From Candidatus Tisiphia endosymbiont of Sialis lutaria (GTDB taxonomy: Bacteria > Pseudomonadota > Alphaproteobacteria > Rickettsiales > Rickettsiaceae), in NCBI RefSeq assembly GCF_964026535.1, contig NZ_OZ032153.1:310001-374000 (forward strand): a stretch of DNA of 64,000 nt, written 5' to 3'. Position numbers and translations under genes: made by a program. This document shows, one piece after another, positions 1-9,663 of the stretch. Numbering within the stretch: the stretch's first letter is position 1; every line of letters starts with the position of its first letter. The notes under the pieces are model-generated. The model was not told the DNA's origin, ran no database searches, and saw only the letters and a list, made by a program, of their open reading frames with translations.

Positions 1-86
1 TAAGTGTACGCTCCGCTCGCTCACCCCTTGTTTTACGTTCCAATTCTCCAAATCATTTGAGTATATAATCTGCTGCTTTGAGTATA
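1..86 (-). repeat. Palindromic element G1, inside queC
   Basis: On the minus strand this reads TATACTCAAATGATTTGGAG and then GTGAGCGAGCGGAGCGTAC, matching the left half of the element at 14519-14645 almost base for base (one extra A). The right half lies beyond the window. A short copy of the outer end lies just upstream (about 68-86). The reading frame passes through it without a stop, as described for Rickettsia palindromic elements inside genes. Confidence 0.75.
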
Positions 87-363
87 GATCATTCTGTAAT
101 TCACTATGATCTTTATATTTTGGTACGTCTATGGCATTGTCAGTAAGAGCTGATCCGCCAAAGTTACGTAAATCAATATTTACAATTTTATGCTGTTTGA
201 TGTTATAGTTGTTAACTAATTGCTTAACCTTCTCCAGTTCAACATTATTGCGTTGAGAATAGTTGAAACTTATGGCATAAATTTCGTAATTCATTTTTTC
301 CATCATGGCTAGTACGGTAGCTGAATCTGCACCACCACTAACTAAAGCTACTGCCTTTTTCAT
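1..363 (-). CDS. queC: 7-cyano-7-deazaguanine synthase QueC, N-terminal part, with in-frame palindromic element
   Basis: This is the first 121 codons of a gene that runs off the left edge; ATG at 363-361, no internal stop. The start [19 protein letters not shown] carries the PP-loop ATP-binding motif SGGxDS, and [14 protein letters not shown] fits QueC/ExsB. QueC converts 7-carboxy-7-deazaguanine to preQ0 using ATP and ammonia, in queuosine synthesis. From about residue 97 the protein stops looking like QueC: the family has YVPARN near here, but this protein reads [17 protein letters not shown]. That stretch is the coding version of the palindromic element also seen in the spacer at 14519-14645. 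The ORF stays open through it to the edge, so this is either an in-frame insertion or an early stage of gene decay. The family call is firm; functionality is unknown. Confidence 0.8.
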   Translation of the reverse strand, partial: MKKAVALVSGGADSATVLAMMEKMNYEIYAISFNYSQRNNVELEKVKQLVNNYNIKQHKIVNIDLRNFGGSALTDNAIDVPKYKDHSELQNDLYSKQQIIYSNDLENWNVKQGVSERSVHL

Positions 364-654
364 AATAATCTGCATCCGTTTATCATTAATATATATAGCT
401 AATCCGATTAGCACTACTCTGCCTATTAGCGAGCCGTAGTATCACTCGACTAAGCACTTGCAAGTTATCATTCCCACTTCCCTTTGCCCTTCCCGCTTCC
501 CATTGTCATTCCCGCGTAGGCAGGAATCTGGATACCTGCCTACGCAGGTATGACAAAACAGCATTGCTTCATCGCTACTAAGTGGCTTCTCGTAATGACC
601 TATTGGACTTCTATATCTTTGAGTATATAGCAAAATTTTTTTCCACTAAGCTAA
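364..654. repeat. Spacer with palindromic repeats
   Basis: Gap between queC and uvrA (291 bp). It holds one R2 palindrome at about 505-553 (CATTCCCGCGTAGGCAGGAA pairing with CCTGCCTACGCAGG) and one R1 half-hairpin at about 561-600. No gene is supported here; the minus-strand frame at 442-633 is only a read-through of these repeats. Confidence 0.7.
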
Positions 655-3510
655 TTATAGATAATTTTTTAAATATTTTCCAGTATGGCTCTCACTGCAA
701 GCCGCAATATCCTTCGGAGTTCCAGTAACTACTATGCTACCACCTTTATCCCCTCCCTCAGGACCAACATCTATAACGTAATCCGCTGTTTTTACAACAT
801 CTAGGTTATGCTCAATAACTACCACCGTATTACCCATGTCAACTAATTTATGTAATACTTTAAGCAATTTATTAATATCATCTATGTGTAAACCTGTTGT
901 TGGTTCATCAAGTATGTATAAAGTTTTACCAGTTGAGCGTTTTGATAATTCCTTAGCTAATTTTATCCTTTGTGCTTCACCCCCAGACAAAGTAGTAGCC
1001 GATTGACCAATTTTTATATAACCAAGTCCTACCTCATTTAAAGTAACCAGTTTTTCGTAAATTAATGGTACTTTCTCAAAAAAGCTCATAGCATCTTCAA
1101 CTGTCATCCTAAGAACATCAGATATAGACTTATCCTTATATTTAATTTCAAGAGTCTCTCTGTTATATCTATCGCCATTACACACATCACATTTTACATA
1201 AATATCAGGTAAAAAATGCATTTCTATTTTAATCAGACCATCACCTTGACATGATTCGCATCTTCCACCTTTAACATTGAATGAAAACCTACCAACTTTA
1301 TAACCCCGAGTTTTTGCAGTTGGTAATTCAGCAAACCAGTCTCTAATATGGGTAAATGCCCCTGTATAAGTTGCTGGGTTTGATCTTGGTGTACGACCTA
1401 TTGGCGACTGATTGATATCAATAACCTTATCAATATATTCAAGACCAGTAATTGATTTATATTCTCCCGGAAAGACTTTTGAAGATGGTTCTAAAAACTT
1501 TAAAGCGGCTTTATATAAAGTATGAATTATTAAGCTTGATTTTCCTCCACCGGATACACCGGTTATTGCTGTAAAACTACCCAAAGGGATCGTAATATTA
1601 ACATTTTGTAAATTATTAGACACAGCTCCAGTTAAGACTATTACCTTACCGGAAGAGGGTATTCGAGTATTTGCTGGTACTTCAATAAATTGTTTACCAC
1701 TTAAATAGCTGCCAGTTATGCTATTTGCACATTGTTTAATTTCCTCAATTGTTCCTTGGGCTACTATATGTCCACCATGAATACCGGCACCTGGTCCAAC
1801 ATCAATAATGTGATCCGACTCATACATTGTTTCTTCATCATGCTCAACAACCAGTACTGTATTACCAAGGTCTCGAAGATTTTTGAGAGTTTCTATTAAG
1901 CGAGCATTATCACGCTGATGTAAACCAATTGACGGCTCGTCAAGTACATATAACACCCCACTAAGTCCTGAACCAATTTGTGACGCTAAACGAATACGCT
2001 GGCTTTCTCCACCAGATAAAGTACCTGACCCTCTAGACAAAGCAAGATATTCAAGACCAACATTCATAAGAAATTGTAACCTTTCCTTGATTTCCTTTAA
2101 TATACGCTCGGCAATAACTACTTGTCTTTTATTAAGCTGTTGGTCTAATTGATTAAACCATTTTTGTAGTTGTAAAATACTCAAGGCAGATACTTGTCCT
2201 ATATGCATATCAGCAATTTTAATACAAAGAGACTCTGTCTTTAATCTATAACCTTCACAAGCTGTACATTTGTGTTCTGCTTTGTATTTTAATAATTCTT
2301 CTTTTACTAAAGAGGAATCAGTCTTACGCTCTTTTTCTTGTAAGCTAGGTATTATTCCAGCAAAAGGCTGCTGAATAATCTGAGATTTAGAACCATCATG
2401 ATATTGAAAATCTATAACTTCATCACCAGACCCATGGAGCAATATTTGCTGTATCGTATTTGATAATTCTGTAAAGGGCGTGTCTAATGAAAATTTGTAA
2501 TGAGTTGCTAAGGCTTTTAATGTTTCTAAAAAGAACTTTGAGGATATTTTACCCCAGGGGGCTATAGCTCCATCCTTAATACTAACTCTGCTATCGGGAA
2601 TAATTAAGTCTTTATCAAGAAATAATTCTTTGCCAAGACCTTCACATTTAGGACAAGCACCAAATGGGCTATTAAAGGAAAAAATTCTTGGTTCTATCTC
2701 AGTAATCTGGAAACCAGAAACTGGACAAGAATATTTTTCTGAAAAAATGATTCTCGAGCCTTTAGTAAGGGTGGTCTCTACTCCGTTTGGTAAATCAACA
2801 ATCTCGACATATACTATACCATCTGCCAATTTAAGAGCTATTTCCAAACTATCTGCAAGTCTATTGCCTAAATCACCTTCTAGAGAAATCCTATCAACAA
2901 TTACTTCAATATTATGTTTTTTATTTTTGTCAAATTTTGGCAGATTATCAATCTCATAAATTTCATTGTTAATTACCAATCTGCCAAAACCCTGTTTTCT
3001 AAGATCAAGAATTTCACGTCTAAACTCACCCTTCTGTCCTCGGACAATCGGAGCTAAAATGTATAATTTACTTGCTTTAGGAAAGGCAAGAATGGCATCT
3101 ATCATCTCTGATATAGTCTGATTCTTGATAGGTAGACCTGTTGCTGGAGAATATGGGACTCCTACTCTTGCATATAGTAATCTCAAATAATCATAAATCT
3201 CAGTTATCGTACCCACTGTAGAGCGTGGATTTTTAGATGTAGTTTTTTGATCAATAGCTATTGCCGGCGACAAACCAGAGACTGACTCAACATCAGGCTT
3301 ATCCTGAAGATGTAAGAATTGTCTAGCATAAGAAGACAGGCTTTCAACATATCTACGTTGCCCTTCAGCATAAATAGTATCAAAGGCTAATGAAGACTTA
3401 CCAGAACCACTAAGCCCAGTAATTACCACAAACTTATTTCTAGGAATATCAACATTTATATTTTTTAAATTATGCTCCTTAGCACCACGAACTTTAATAT
3501 ATTCTTGCAT
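655..3510 (-). CDS. uvrA: Excinuclease ABC subunit A
   Basis: Full-length UvrA (951 aa), the damage-recognition ATPase of nucleotide excision repair that loads UvrB at bulky lesions. Two ABC modules are visible: the N-terminal Walker [10 protein letters not shown] near residue 33 with its [12 protein letters not shown] signature, and the C-terminal Walker [10 protein letters not shown] with [16 protein letters not shown]. CxxC pairs of the zinc modules are present ([16 protein letters not shown] with CDVCNGDR). It is divergent from ssb across a 109-bp gap that probably holds both promoters; in many bacteria uvrA and ssb are also divergently paired. Length and motifs are ordinary; nothing suggests decay. 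Confidence 0.98.
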   Translation of the reverse strand: MQEYIKVRGAKEHNLKNINVDIPRNKFVVITGLSGSGKSSLAFDTIYAEGQRRYVESLSSYARQFLHLQDKPDVESVSGLSPAIAIDQKTTSKNPRSTVGTITEIYDYLRLLYARVGVPYSPATGLPIKNQTISEMIDAILAFPKASKLYILAPIVRGQKGEFRREILDLRKQGFGRLVINNEIYEIDNLPKFDKNKKHNIEVIVDRISLEGDLGNRLADSLEIALKLADGIVYVEIVDLPNGVETTLTKGSRIIFSEKYSCPVSGFQITEIEPRIFSFNSPFGACPKCEGLGKELFLDKDLIIPDSRVSIKDGAIAPWGKISSKFFLETLKALATHYKFSLDTPFTELSNTIQQILLHGSGDEVIDFQYHDGSKSQIIQQPFAGIIPSLQEKERKTDSSLVKEELLKYKAEHKCTACEGYRLKTESLCIKIADMHIGQVSALSILQLQKWFNQLDQQLNKRQVVIAERILKEIKERLQFLMNVGLEYLALSRGSGTLSGGESQRIRLASQIGSGLSGVLYVLDEPSIGLHQRDNARLIETLKNLRDLGNTVLVVEHDEETMYESDHIIDVGPGAGIHGGHIVAQGTIEEIKQCANSITGSYLSGKQFIEVPANTRIPSSGKVIVLTGAVSNNLQNVNITIPLGSFTAITGVSGGGKSSLIIHTLYKAALKFLEPSSKVFPGEYKSITGLEYIDKVIDINQSPIGRTPRSNPATYTGAFTHIRDWFAELPTAKTRGYKVGRFSFNVKGGRCESCQGDGLIKIEMHFLPDIYVKCDVCNGDRYNRETLEIKYKDKSISDVLRMTVEDAMSFFEKVPLIYEKLVTLNEVGLGYIKIGQSATTLSGGEAQRIKLAKELSKRSTGKTLYILDEPTTGLHIDDINKLLKVLHKLVDMGNTVVVIEHNLDVVKTADYVIDVGPEGGDKGGSIVVTGTPKDIAACSESHTGKYLKNYL

Positions 3511-3619
3511 AATAATTTGTTATAAATTTTTAAGGAACTTTCAAAAAACTTGTAGCATTATAGGTCGTTTTGGATTACTATTGCAATAATAAATTTTTAA
3601 ATAAATTAGGTAATGATTT

Positions 3620-4063
3620 GTGGCTGGTAGTTTAAATAAAGCAATATTAATAGGTAATTTAGGACGTGATCCAGAAATTAGGCATACGGCTGACGGTAAA
3701 GAGATAGCAAGTTTTAGTGTTGCTACTTCTGAGACATGGAAAGATCGTACTACTGGAGAGAAGAAAGAAAAAACCGAATGGCATAGAGTAGTAGTATTTA
3801 GTGAAGGTTTGGTATCTGTTGTAAAGAATTATGCCAAAAAAGGAACTAGAGTTTACTTAGAAGGTATTTTACAAACTAGAAAATGGGTAGATAACCTTGG
3901 GCATGAAAAATATACGACAGAAATAGTGCTGCAGAATTTTAACTCACAATTTATATTGTTAGATTCTAAAGGTGTTGGCATTCAAACATCAGATACTGTT
4001 GTACCCAAAAATACGGTTACTAACTTTGACCATAGCGATTTAGATGATGAAATACCTTTCTAG
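3620..4063 (+). CDS. ssb: Single-stranded DNA-binding protein
   Basis: SSB (147 aa) coats single-stranded DNA in replication, repair and recombination. The start is GTG: the family sequence MAGSLNKAILIGNLGRDPE begins exactly there and no upstream ATG fits. An OB fold spans about residues 5-110, and the acidic tail DLDDEIPF, which docks replication and repair partners, is intact. The last 20 bp overlap the start of the next gene, so the two are probably cotranscribed. Divergent from uvrA. Confidence 0.97.
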   Translation: MAGSLNKAILIGNLGRDPEIRHTADGKEIASFSVATSETWKDRTTGEKKEKTEWHRVVVFSEGLVSVVKNYAKKGTRVYLEGILQTRKWVDNLGHEKYTTEIVLQNFNSQFILLDSKGVGIQTSDTVVPKNTVTNFDHSDLDDEIPF

Positions 4064-4883
4064 AGTTGCGGTAGTTTCTTTATCTTTGGCTCTTTCTTCT
4101 TGTGTTTCGTCTATAGAAACAAGGGTTGAGGAAGCAGAAAAACTAGCATCAATAAACAGGTTTGAGAAAAAACTTGTTAAGGCTGGGGATTTTGTCATTA
4201 CAACTTACCAACATATCTCGGATAAAGATAGCCCTTATGTATTTTATATTGAGGGTGATGGAAGTATTGGACGTTATGCCGTCGCTAGCAATCCGACTCC
4301 TTCCAAGATTATGTTGTTTAAGCTTGCTACTCTTGATACTAGACCTAATGTAGTTTATATAGCTCGTCCATGCCAATATACACCAGTAGAGCTTAATCCT
4401 AATTGTAATCAAGTCTATTGGACAGACAAAAGAATGGCTGAAGAGGTTATAGAATCAACAAACATAGTAATAAATAGTATAAATAATGATAAGCCAGCTA
4501 GTTTAGTTGGTTTCTCTGGTGGGGGAGGTGTTGCTATCTTGGTGGCAGCAAGAAATAAACATATTAAGGATATAATAACTGTAGCCGGTAATCTTGATAT
4601 TAAAAATTTTAGTGAACATCATAGAGTATATGCATTAAAGAAATCATTAAATCCCATAGATTATGCCATAAAAATCAATAATATCCCACAATTACATATT
4701 TCAGGAAGCAAGGATAAAATAGTACCTAGCAGTATTATGCATGGCTATATAAAAGCTAGTTCTTCAAATTGTATACAGCAAAAGATTTTTCCTAATATTA
4801 CTCATACCAAAGGTTGGGATAAGGTGTGGCAGAATGTGCTGAAAATTAATCTTACCTGCAAATATAATAGACCTCTTGCATAG
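4044..4883 (+). CDS. Putative lipoprotein with alpha/beta-hydrolase fold
   Basis: A 279-aa protein with a lipoprotein signal peptide: hydrophobic stretch then lipobox LSSC, acylated Cys at residue 20. The body has the nucleophile elbow GFSGGG (Ser158), a later GSKDKIVPS (possible catalytic Asp) and ITHTKGWDKVW (possible catalytic His), so a membrane-anchored serine hydrolase is likely; the substrate is unknown. It overlaps ssb by 20 bp. The last codons and stop (RPLA*) come from the sequence AGACCTCTTGCATA, which is the terminal repeat of element E (57791-57934), so the original C-terminus may have been replaced. Confidence 0.75.
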   Translation: MMKYLSRVAVVSLSLALSSCVSSIETRVEEAEKLASINRFEKKLVKAGDFVITTYQHISDKDSPYVFYIEGDGSIGRYAVASNPTPSKIMLFKLATLDTRPNVVYIARPCQYTPVELNPNCNQVYWTDKRMAEEVIESTNIVINSINNDKPASLVGFSGGGGVAILVAARNKHIKDIITVAGNLDIKNFSEHHRVYALKKSLNPIDYAIKINNIPQLHISGSKDKIVPSSIMHGYIKASSSNCIQQKIFPNITHTKGWDKVWQNVLKINLTCKYNRPLA

Positions 4884-4886
4884 CTT
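4869..4886 (+). repeat. Element E terminal-repeat fragment
   Basis: AGACCTCTTGCATAgct matches the left end of the full E element at 57791. It overlaps the stop codon of the hydrolase gene. Confidence 0.55.
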
Positions 4887-4925
4887 ATAAACGCAAAATT
4901 TGTCATTCCCGCGTAGGTACATAGG

Positions 4926-5198
4926 CCACAACTGTTGAAAGTTAGAAGAGGAAGCGGGTTTTAGATAGGTTTTCTGTCATTGCGAGACCACGTAGTGGTC
5001 GTGGCAATCCATCTTTGGTTACTTTTATGGATTGCTTCGTCGACCTAAGGTCTTTCTCGCAATGACGTTGACCACATACGATTTTTAAACTATCCGGTCT
5101 AAAACCGCTTCCTCTTCTAACTTTCAACAGTTGTGGTCTCGCAATGACAGAAAACCTATCTAAAACCCGCTTTACCTTCTAACTTTCAACAGTTGTGG
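4926..5198. repeat. Composite palindromic element A, copy 1, with an extra end
   Basis: An outer inverted repeat begins CCACAACTGTTGAAAGTTAG and ends with its reverse complement at 5136; an R1 hairpin (about 4976-5066) sits between the arms. A second right arm follows directly (5137-5198), as if two copies had recombined. Copies 2 and 3 are at 20784-20996 and 42111-42321, about 211-213 bp each, with the same R1 centre, once in the opposite orientation. No gene here; the minus-strand frame is repeat read-through. Confidence 0.8.
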
Positions 5199-5200
5199 TA

Positions 5201-5687
5201 CATAGGCGTCAGCTTAAGAAAATAAGTCGTCATTACGAGCCACCGTAGGTGGCGTGGCAATCTATTTCTAATCACTTTTCTGGATTGCTTTGTCGACCTT
5301 ACGGTCTCCTCGCAATCTGATATATCCCCACGAAATTGTTGCAAAATAGCAAGAATTGATAGAATATCATCATTATTTAATGATGATGGAGATAGTAGGT
5401 TATGGATGTAAAAACAGTATTAAATGATTGGGTTATAGGTGTGGTAGGCTATAGCCAAGGTATGCAAAGAATTTTCCAACCTAACACAGTAAAAGATAAA
5501 AAAATTTATTCGTATTGTACTCTTGGGAAATTTATTATTGAATTTAATTATTTGCATGCCATAAAACCATTGGTAGAACCCCTTCATCTATTATAAAGAC
5601 GGAGCTTTGTCATGCTTAATTTCGTGGGGATATATCAGCTCGCAATGACGGTTTTTCAATTATTGTTTTCTTAAACTAACGCTTATG
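5201..5687. repeat. Element H copy with R1 centre, split by an insertion
   Basis: Outer arms CATAGGCGTCAG...AAGAAAATAA and its inverse at 5660-5687 enclose an R1 hairpin starting at about 5228. The R1 right arm is cut at 5316 by the 322-bp insertion described separately and resumes at 5639. Without the insertion and its duplication the element is about 157 bp, close to the copies at 13501-13666, 37400-37570 and 54378-54544. Confidence 0.7.
5317..5638. mobile_element. 322-bp inserted element with terminal inverted repeats and 8-bp target duplication
   Basis: The element begins CTGATATATCCCCACGAAAT and ends with the exact inverse ATTTCGTGGGGATATATCAG. It interrupts an R1 hairpin, and the 8 bases CTCGCAAT occur on both sides (5309-5316 and 5639-5646), as expected of a target-site duplication. 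It contains one open frame (5402-5596, 64 aa) that resembles no transposase I recognise, so it is most simply a non-autonomous MITE or a deleted insertion sequence. An 8-bp duplication is compatible with several IS families and does not identify one. Confidence 0.8.
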
Positions 5688-6020
5688 TGAGTAGGCGGGA
5701 ATCTAGACCCCTGCTTTCGCAGGGGTGACACTAAAGTGTAATTTATCATTCCCTCTCCTATTGTCACTCCCACTTCCCCTTGCCATTCCCGCGTAGGCGG
5801 GAATCTAGACCCCGCACCAAAGCAGGGGTGACGCTAAGTTGTAATTTGTCATTCCAGCCCATTTTGCAAAAAAACTTGATTTCAAGTATTAGTGTAGTTG
5901 ATTTTTATGATATATTATTATATAGGAAGGATGGAATTTAATAAAAAGCCTATTGCCTAATGTGGATATATTTTATATATCTATATACTTAGATCGCTTG
6001 AGTATAGAAACAGAATAAAT
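5688..6020. repeat. Spacer with R2 palindromes upstream of aspS
   Basis: Holds two R2 units (about 5690-5730 and 5789-5833), with paired tracts of the type GTAGGCGGGAATCTAGACCC and CCTGC...GCAGGGGTGAC. The AT-rich last 150 bp before aspS probably hold its promoter; I see no clear -35/-10 pair. Confidence 0.55.
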
Positions 6021-7847
6021 ATGTTGAGTAAAATGCATAAATATAGAACGCATAATTGTAATGAATTGCGATTGAGTGATGTCGGAAAAAGAGTAAAATT
6101 ATCTGGCTGGGTACATAGAAGAAGGGATCATGGTAATTTGGTATTTATTGATCTTAGGGATCATTTTGGTATCAGCCAATTAGTATTTACTGATCAAGAC
6201 CCAAGTTTAATGGATGCTGCTAGTCGGTTAAGGTATGAATCGGTTATAACTATTGTTGGTGAAGTAGTAGCAAGGCTTGATGACACAATAAATGATTCAT
6301 TAACGACCGGTAAAATTGAAATATTGGTAAGTGAGTTTATAATTGAGTCTAATGCCGAAGCTTTACCATTATTGGTGAATTCTGAACAAATTTCTCCCGA
6401 AGAAACTAGGCTAAAATATCGTTTCCTAGATCTTAGGCGTGAAAAGTTGCATAATAACATTATGCTAAGATCGCAAATTATTGCTCATCTACGTCAGATT
6501 ATGACGCAGGGTGGTTTTACTGAATTTCAAACACCAATCTTAACTGCCAGTTCACCAGAAGGGGCTAGGGACTTCTTAGTACCCAGCCGATTACACCCTG
6601 GGAAATTTTATGCTTTACCGCAAGCTCCTCAGCAATTCAAACAATTGCTTATGGTATCAGGATTTGATCGTTATTTTCAGATAGCTCCTTGTTTTAGAGA
6701 TGAGGATGCAAGAGCTGATAGATCGCCAGGTGAATTTTATCAATTGGATATAGAAATGTCTTTTGTTACGCAGGAAGATATATTTAATACTATTGAACCG
6801 GTGATGTATGAAATATTTAGCAAATTTTCTGATAAGACAGTATCAAATACCCCTTTTGTCCAGATTCCATATGAAGAAGCAATGTTAAAATATGGTACTG
6901 ATAAGCCAGACCTTAGAAATCCGCTAATCATTGCCGATGTTACCGAATTATTTAGAGAGTCTAATTTTGCTATCTTTAAAGAAAATATAAAAAATGGCTA
7001 TGTTGTAAGAGCAGTGCCAGCTCCTAAAACTTCTACTTTACCGAGAAGCTTCTTTGACAAAATGGCAGAATTTGCAATTTCCGAGGGGGCAAGTGGGCTT
7101 GGTTACATCCAGTTTCTAGAAGATGGACAAGTTAAAGGACCTATTGTTAAATTTTTAACAGAGGAACAATTATTAAATTTAAAGTCTTTAGCAAATCTAC
7201 AAAATGGTGACACTGTCTTCTTTACCTGTGATAAAGTTGATAAAACCTCTAAACTTGCTGGTAAGATTCGAACTAAATTAGGCGAGGATTTAGCTTTACT
7301 TAAAAAAGATTGTTTTGAGTTTTGTTGGATAATAGATTTCCCATTTTATGAATTAAATGAGCAAACTAAAAAAATAGATTTTAGCCATAATCCATTTTCT
7401 ATGCCCCAAGGTGGTATGGAGATATTAGAATCAGCTAAAACAGTAGATGATCTACTTGCCATTAAAGCATATCAATATGATATTGTTTGTAATGGTATTG
7501 AATTATCTAGTGGAGCAATTAGAAATCATAAACCAGAAATAATGTATAAAGCTTTTGAGATTGCTGGATACCCTCCAGAAATTGTCGATAAAAGATTTGG
7601 CGGAATGATCAGAGCGTTTAAATTTGGTGCTCCACCACATGGTGGAATAGCCCCTGGCATAGATAGAATCGTTATGTTATTAACCGATTCAACCAATATT
7701 AGAGAGGTGATAGCTTTCCCACTAAATCAACAGGCGGAAGATTTATTGATGAATGCTCCTGATTATATTGATGAAAAAGCTTTAAAAGAGCTTAATATTA
7801 ACTTATCTCCTTCAGTCAGAAATAAATTGCTAGCTGAAGGAGCTTAA
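6021..7847 (+). CDS. aspS: Aspartyl-tRNA synthetase
   Basis: Class II synthetase (608 aa). The N-terminal OB anticodon-binding domain begins [20 protein letters not shown]; motif 2 is [15 protein letters not shown] and motif 3 is [13 protein letters not shown], with the bacterial GAD insert between them (about residues 290-420). The family N-terminus fits the second ATG at 6033 better than the one at 6021; neither has a strong ribosome-binding site. Probably of the non-discriminating type, as inferred for bacteria using GatCAB, but the sequence alone does not show this. A transporter gene follows 12 bp downstream. Confidence 0.97.
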   Translation: MLSKMHKYRTHNCNELRLSDVGKRVKLSGWVHRRRDHGNLVFIDLRDHFGISQLVFTDQDPSLMDAASRLRYESVITIVGEVVARLDDTINDSLTTGKIEILVSEFIIESNAEALPLLVNSEQISPEETRLKYRFLDLRREKLHNNIMLRSQIIAHLRQIMTQGGFTEFQTPILTASSPEGARDFLVPSRLHPGKFYALPQAPQQFKQLLMVSGFDRYFQIAPCFRDEDARADRSPGEFYQLDIEMSFVTQEDIFNTIEPVMYEIFSKFSDKTVSNTPFVQIPYEEAMLKYGTDKPDLRNPLIIADVTELFRESNFAIFKENIKNGYVVRAVPAPKTSTLPRSFFDKMAEFAISEGASGLGYIQFLEDGQVKGPIVKFLTEEQLLNLKSLANLQNGDTVFFTCDKVDKTSKLAGKIRTKLGEDLALLKKDCFEFCWIIDFPFYELNEQTKKIDFSHNPFSMPQGGMEILESAKTVDDLLAIKAYQYDIVCNGIELSSGAIRNHKPEIMYKAFEIAGYPPEIVDKRFGGMIRAFKFGAPPHGGIAPGIDRIVMLLTDSTNIREVIAFPLNQQAEDLLMNAPDYIDEKALKELNINLSPSVRNKLLAEGA

Positions 7848-7859
7848 ATAAGATGAAAA

Positions 7860-9137
7860 GTGAAAGAAAAAACAAAAAATAAAATTATCGGAGCATTCCT
7901 AGGAACAATCGTTGAATATTACGACTATAGTTTATACGGTTTTTCTGCTGGAATTATTGCTGTTAAATTTTTTCCAAATACTGATTATATAACTAGTCTA
8001 ATAAATGCTTTTGCTGTTTATGCGATGGCATATCTCTCAAAACCTATTGGTTCGCTAATTTTTGGACGTATAGGGGATATTTATGGGCGTAAGACGGCGT
8101 TAACTATTACTATAATAGGAATTGTGATACCTACTATGATTATAGGATGTTTGCCAGACTACTCGTCTATTGGGGTTTGGAGTACGGTAATTCTGGTTTT
8201 GTGTCGTATTATGCAAGGTATTTTTGTAGCTGGAGAATATGACGGAGCAGCTATTTATGTTATCGAACATTTAGGGGAGAAATATCGATATACCGCTTCG
8301 GCGATAACTCGTTGTACTGGAGTTTTAGGCTTATTACTAGGAATTGGGGCAACCAATTTTTTTAGTTCCCATATTTTTCCAGATTGGGGTTGGCGTATTC
8401 CTTTCTTAATTAGTTTACCTTTAGCTTTAGTTACTCTATATTTCCGTCGTAAATTAGATGAAACACCGGAATTTAAGAAAAATCAAGCAAATGGAATAAG
8501 GGTTCAAAGCCTAGCTACTTTAGTTAACAAACAGTGGCGGATTATTTTGATGGTAGTATTTCTTGCTGGTGGATTTGGTGTGACTTATCAACTATCCATT
8601 ATGTTTATGAAACAATATTTGCCTATGATTCTACCACAAACTAGTTTCATTATGAGTGTTTTTTCAGTTCTGATAACTGTGTGTTTTGCAATTGCTATGC
8701 CTATTTCTGGCTTATTTGCTGATCGATTTAATCAAATGATAGTGTTTAAGATCAGTCTATTTGGTACACTTGTAGCTAGTTTATTATTTATTATTTCGGT
8801 TAATTATCAAATGGTTAATTTGGCTTTAGGTTCTTGTTTAATGCTTGCATGTTTTGTTGCCCCTTTCAATGCTCTTGCCCATGGTACTATGATAAAAGCT
8901 TTTGCTGTTAATGATCGCTACCGGGCAATAAGTCTTGGTCATACTATGGGGGCAATGTTGATGTCTGGCAGTGCAAATTATGTATGTCTAGTATTAATGA
9001 GATATCTAAACTTTAAATTATTCCCCATGATATATCTTATTTTCTTTGTGATATTAGCCTATTTGATGGTAAAGCGTTTTGAGAAAGATTATAAAAGAAA
9101 AATCAAATTACAGCCTGATATTAGCATACAGCTATAA
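7860..9137 (+). CDS. MFS transporter, MHS/ProP-like family
   Basis: A 425-aa membrane protein with about 12 hydrophobic segments. The start FLGTIVEYYDYSLYGF and the loop motif GRIGDIYGRKTAL are typical of the metabolite:H+ symporter group that includes ProP. Rickettsiae carry many such paralogues, thought to import host osmolytes or metabolites; the substrate here cannot be read from sequence. The start is GTG, 12 bp after aspS, so cotranscription is likely. A nearby ATG at 7853 is out of frame and hits a stop. Confidence 0.88.
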   Translation: MKEKTKNKIIGAFLGTIVEYYDYSLYGFSAGIIAVKFFPNTDYITSLINAFAVYAMAYLSKPIGSLIFGRIGDIYGRKTALTITIIGIVIPTMIIGCLPDYSSIGVWSTVILVLCRIMQGIFVAGEYDGAAIYVIEHLGEKYRYTASAITRCTGVLGLLLGIGATNFFSSHIFPDWGWRIPFLISLPLALVTLYFRRKLDETPEFKKNQANGIRVQSLATLVNKQWRIILMVVFLAGGFGVTYQLSIMFMKQYLPMILPQTSFIMSVFSVLITVCFAIAMPISGLFADRFNQMIVFKISLFGTLVASLLFIISVNYQMVNLALGSCLMLACFVAPFNALAHGTMIKAFAVNDRYRAISLGHTMGAMLMSGSANYVCLVLMRYLNFKLFPMIYLIFFVILAYLMVKRFEKDYKRKIKLQPDISIQL

Positions 9138-9148
9138 ACTCAGTTATA

Positions 9149-9547
9149 TTATTCTATTTCATCACAAAATACTGTACTATCAGTGTTTATATTACGGAGT
9201 ATAGCTGTTTTATTTTTTGTATGCCATTCATATTGATTTGCCCCATATAGTACTCCACTAGCTGATACCCTACCAGTAAAAATTAAAATTTGATTTTCTT
9301 CTGCAATTGGAATAATCGCTAAAGTATTAGCTCCCTTATTCAAATACTGTATATTTATTTTCCTTCCATCTATACAGCTATAATTTACATTCTCAACTTG
9401 TAAATTCCCATTCCCAGGAATAATTAAATTTTCTTGATCTTTATAACTTTTGCAAGAAACAAGAATTATAAATATAATTACTAAAAAAATAGTAATTATT
9501 ATCAGATTACTTTGAAATAGTTCTAAACTAGTTTTATTTATTTTCAT
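9149..9547 (-). CDS. Putative MliC-type lysozyme inhibitor lipoprotein
   Basis: A 132-aa protein: N-terminal hydrophobic stretch (about residues 14-31) ending in the lipobox-like ILVSC, then a small domain. YSCIDGRKINIQYLNKGAN, FTGRVSASGVLYG and NQYEWHTKNKTAIL follow the MliC/PliC pattern (YxCxDG..., VxASGARY..., WTKG). Such proteins inhibit C-type lysozyme at the cell surface. The assignment is by pattern memory. It stands alone, convergent with the transporter gene. Confidence 0.72.
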   Translation of the reverse strand: MKINKTSLELFQSNLIIITIFLVIIFIILVSCKSYKDQENLIIPGNGNLQVENVNYSCIDGRKINIQYLNKGANTLAIIPIAEENQILIFTGRVSASGVLYGANQYEWHTKNKTAILRNINTDSTVFCDEIE

Positions 9548-9571
9548 AATTGTACCTTGTTTTTCTGTTAT

Positions 9572-9663
9572 ACTCGATAATCAAGTTTTTTGCAGAGCTT
9601 ATAACTGAGGCTAAATACTAATCGGATTTATAACGTCACCAACTTCTCATCAACTGACTATAT
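9572..9663. repeat. Fused fragments of elements F, D and C
   Basis: 9572-9603 is the terminal repeat of element F (CTCGATAATCAAG...GCTTATAA). It runs into a D-type arm (CTAAATACTAATCGGATTTA) and then the right end of element C (ACCAACTTCTCATCAACTGACTATA). The last bases overlap the C-terminus of the next gene. Confidence 0.6.

Noticed and set aside
442-633. 63-codon minus-strand frame with CVGRYPDSCLRGND
   Set aside because: Read-through of R2 and R1 repeats; the same peptide-like strings recur wherever the repeats occur.
5402-5596. 64-codon frame inside the 322-bp insertion
   Set aside because: No recognisable domain and no ribosome-binding site; kept only as a remark in the element entry.
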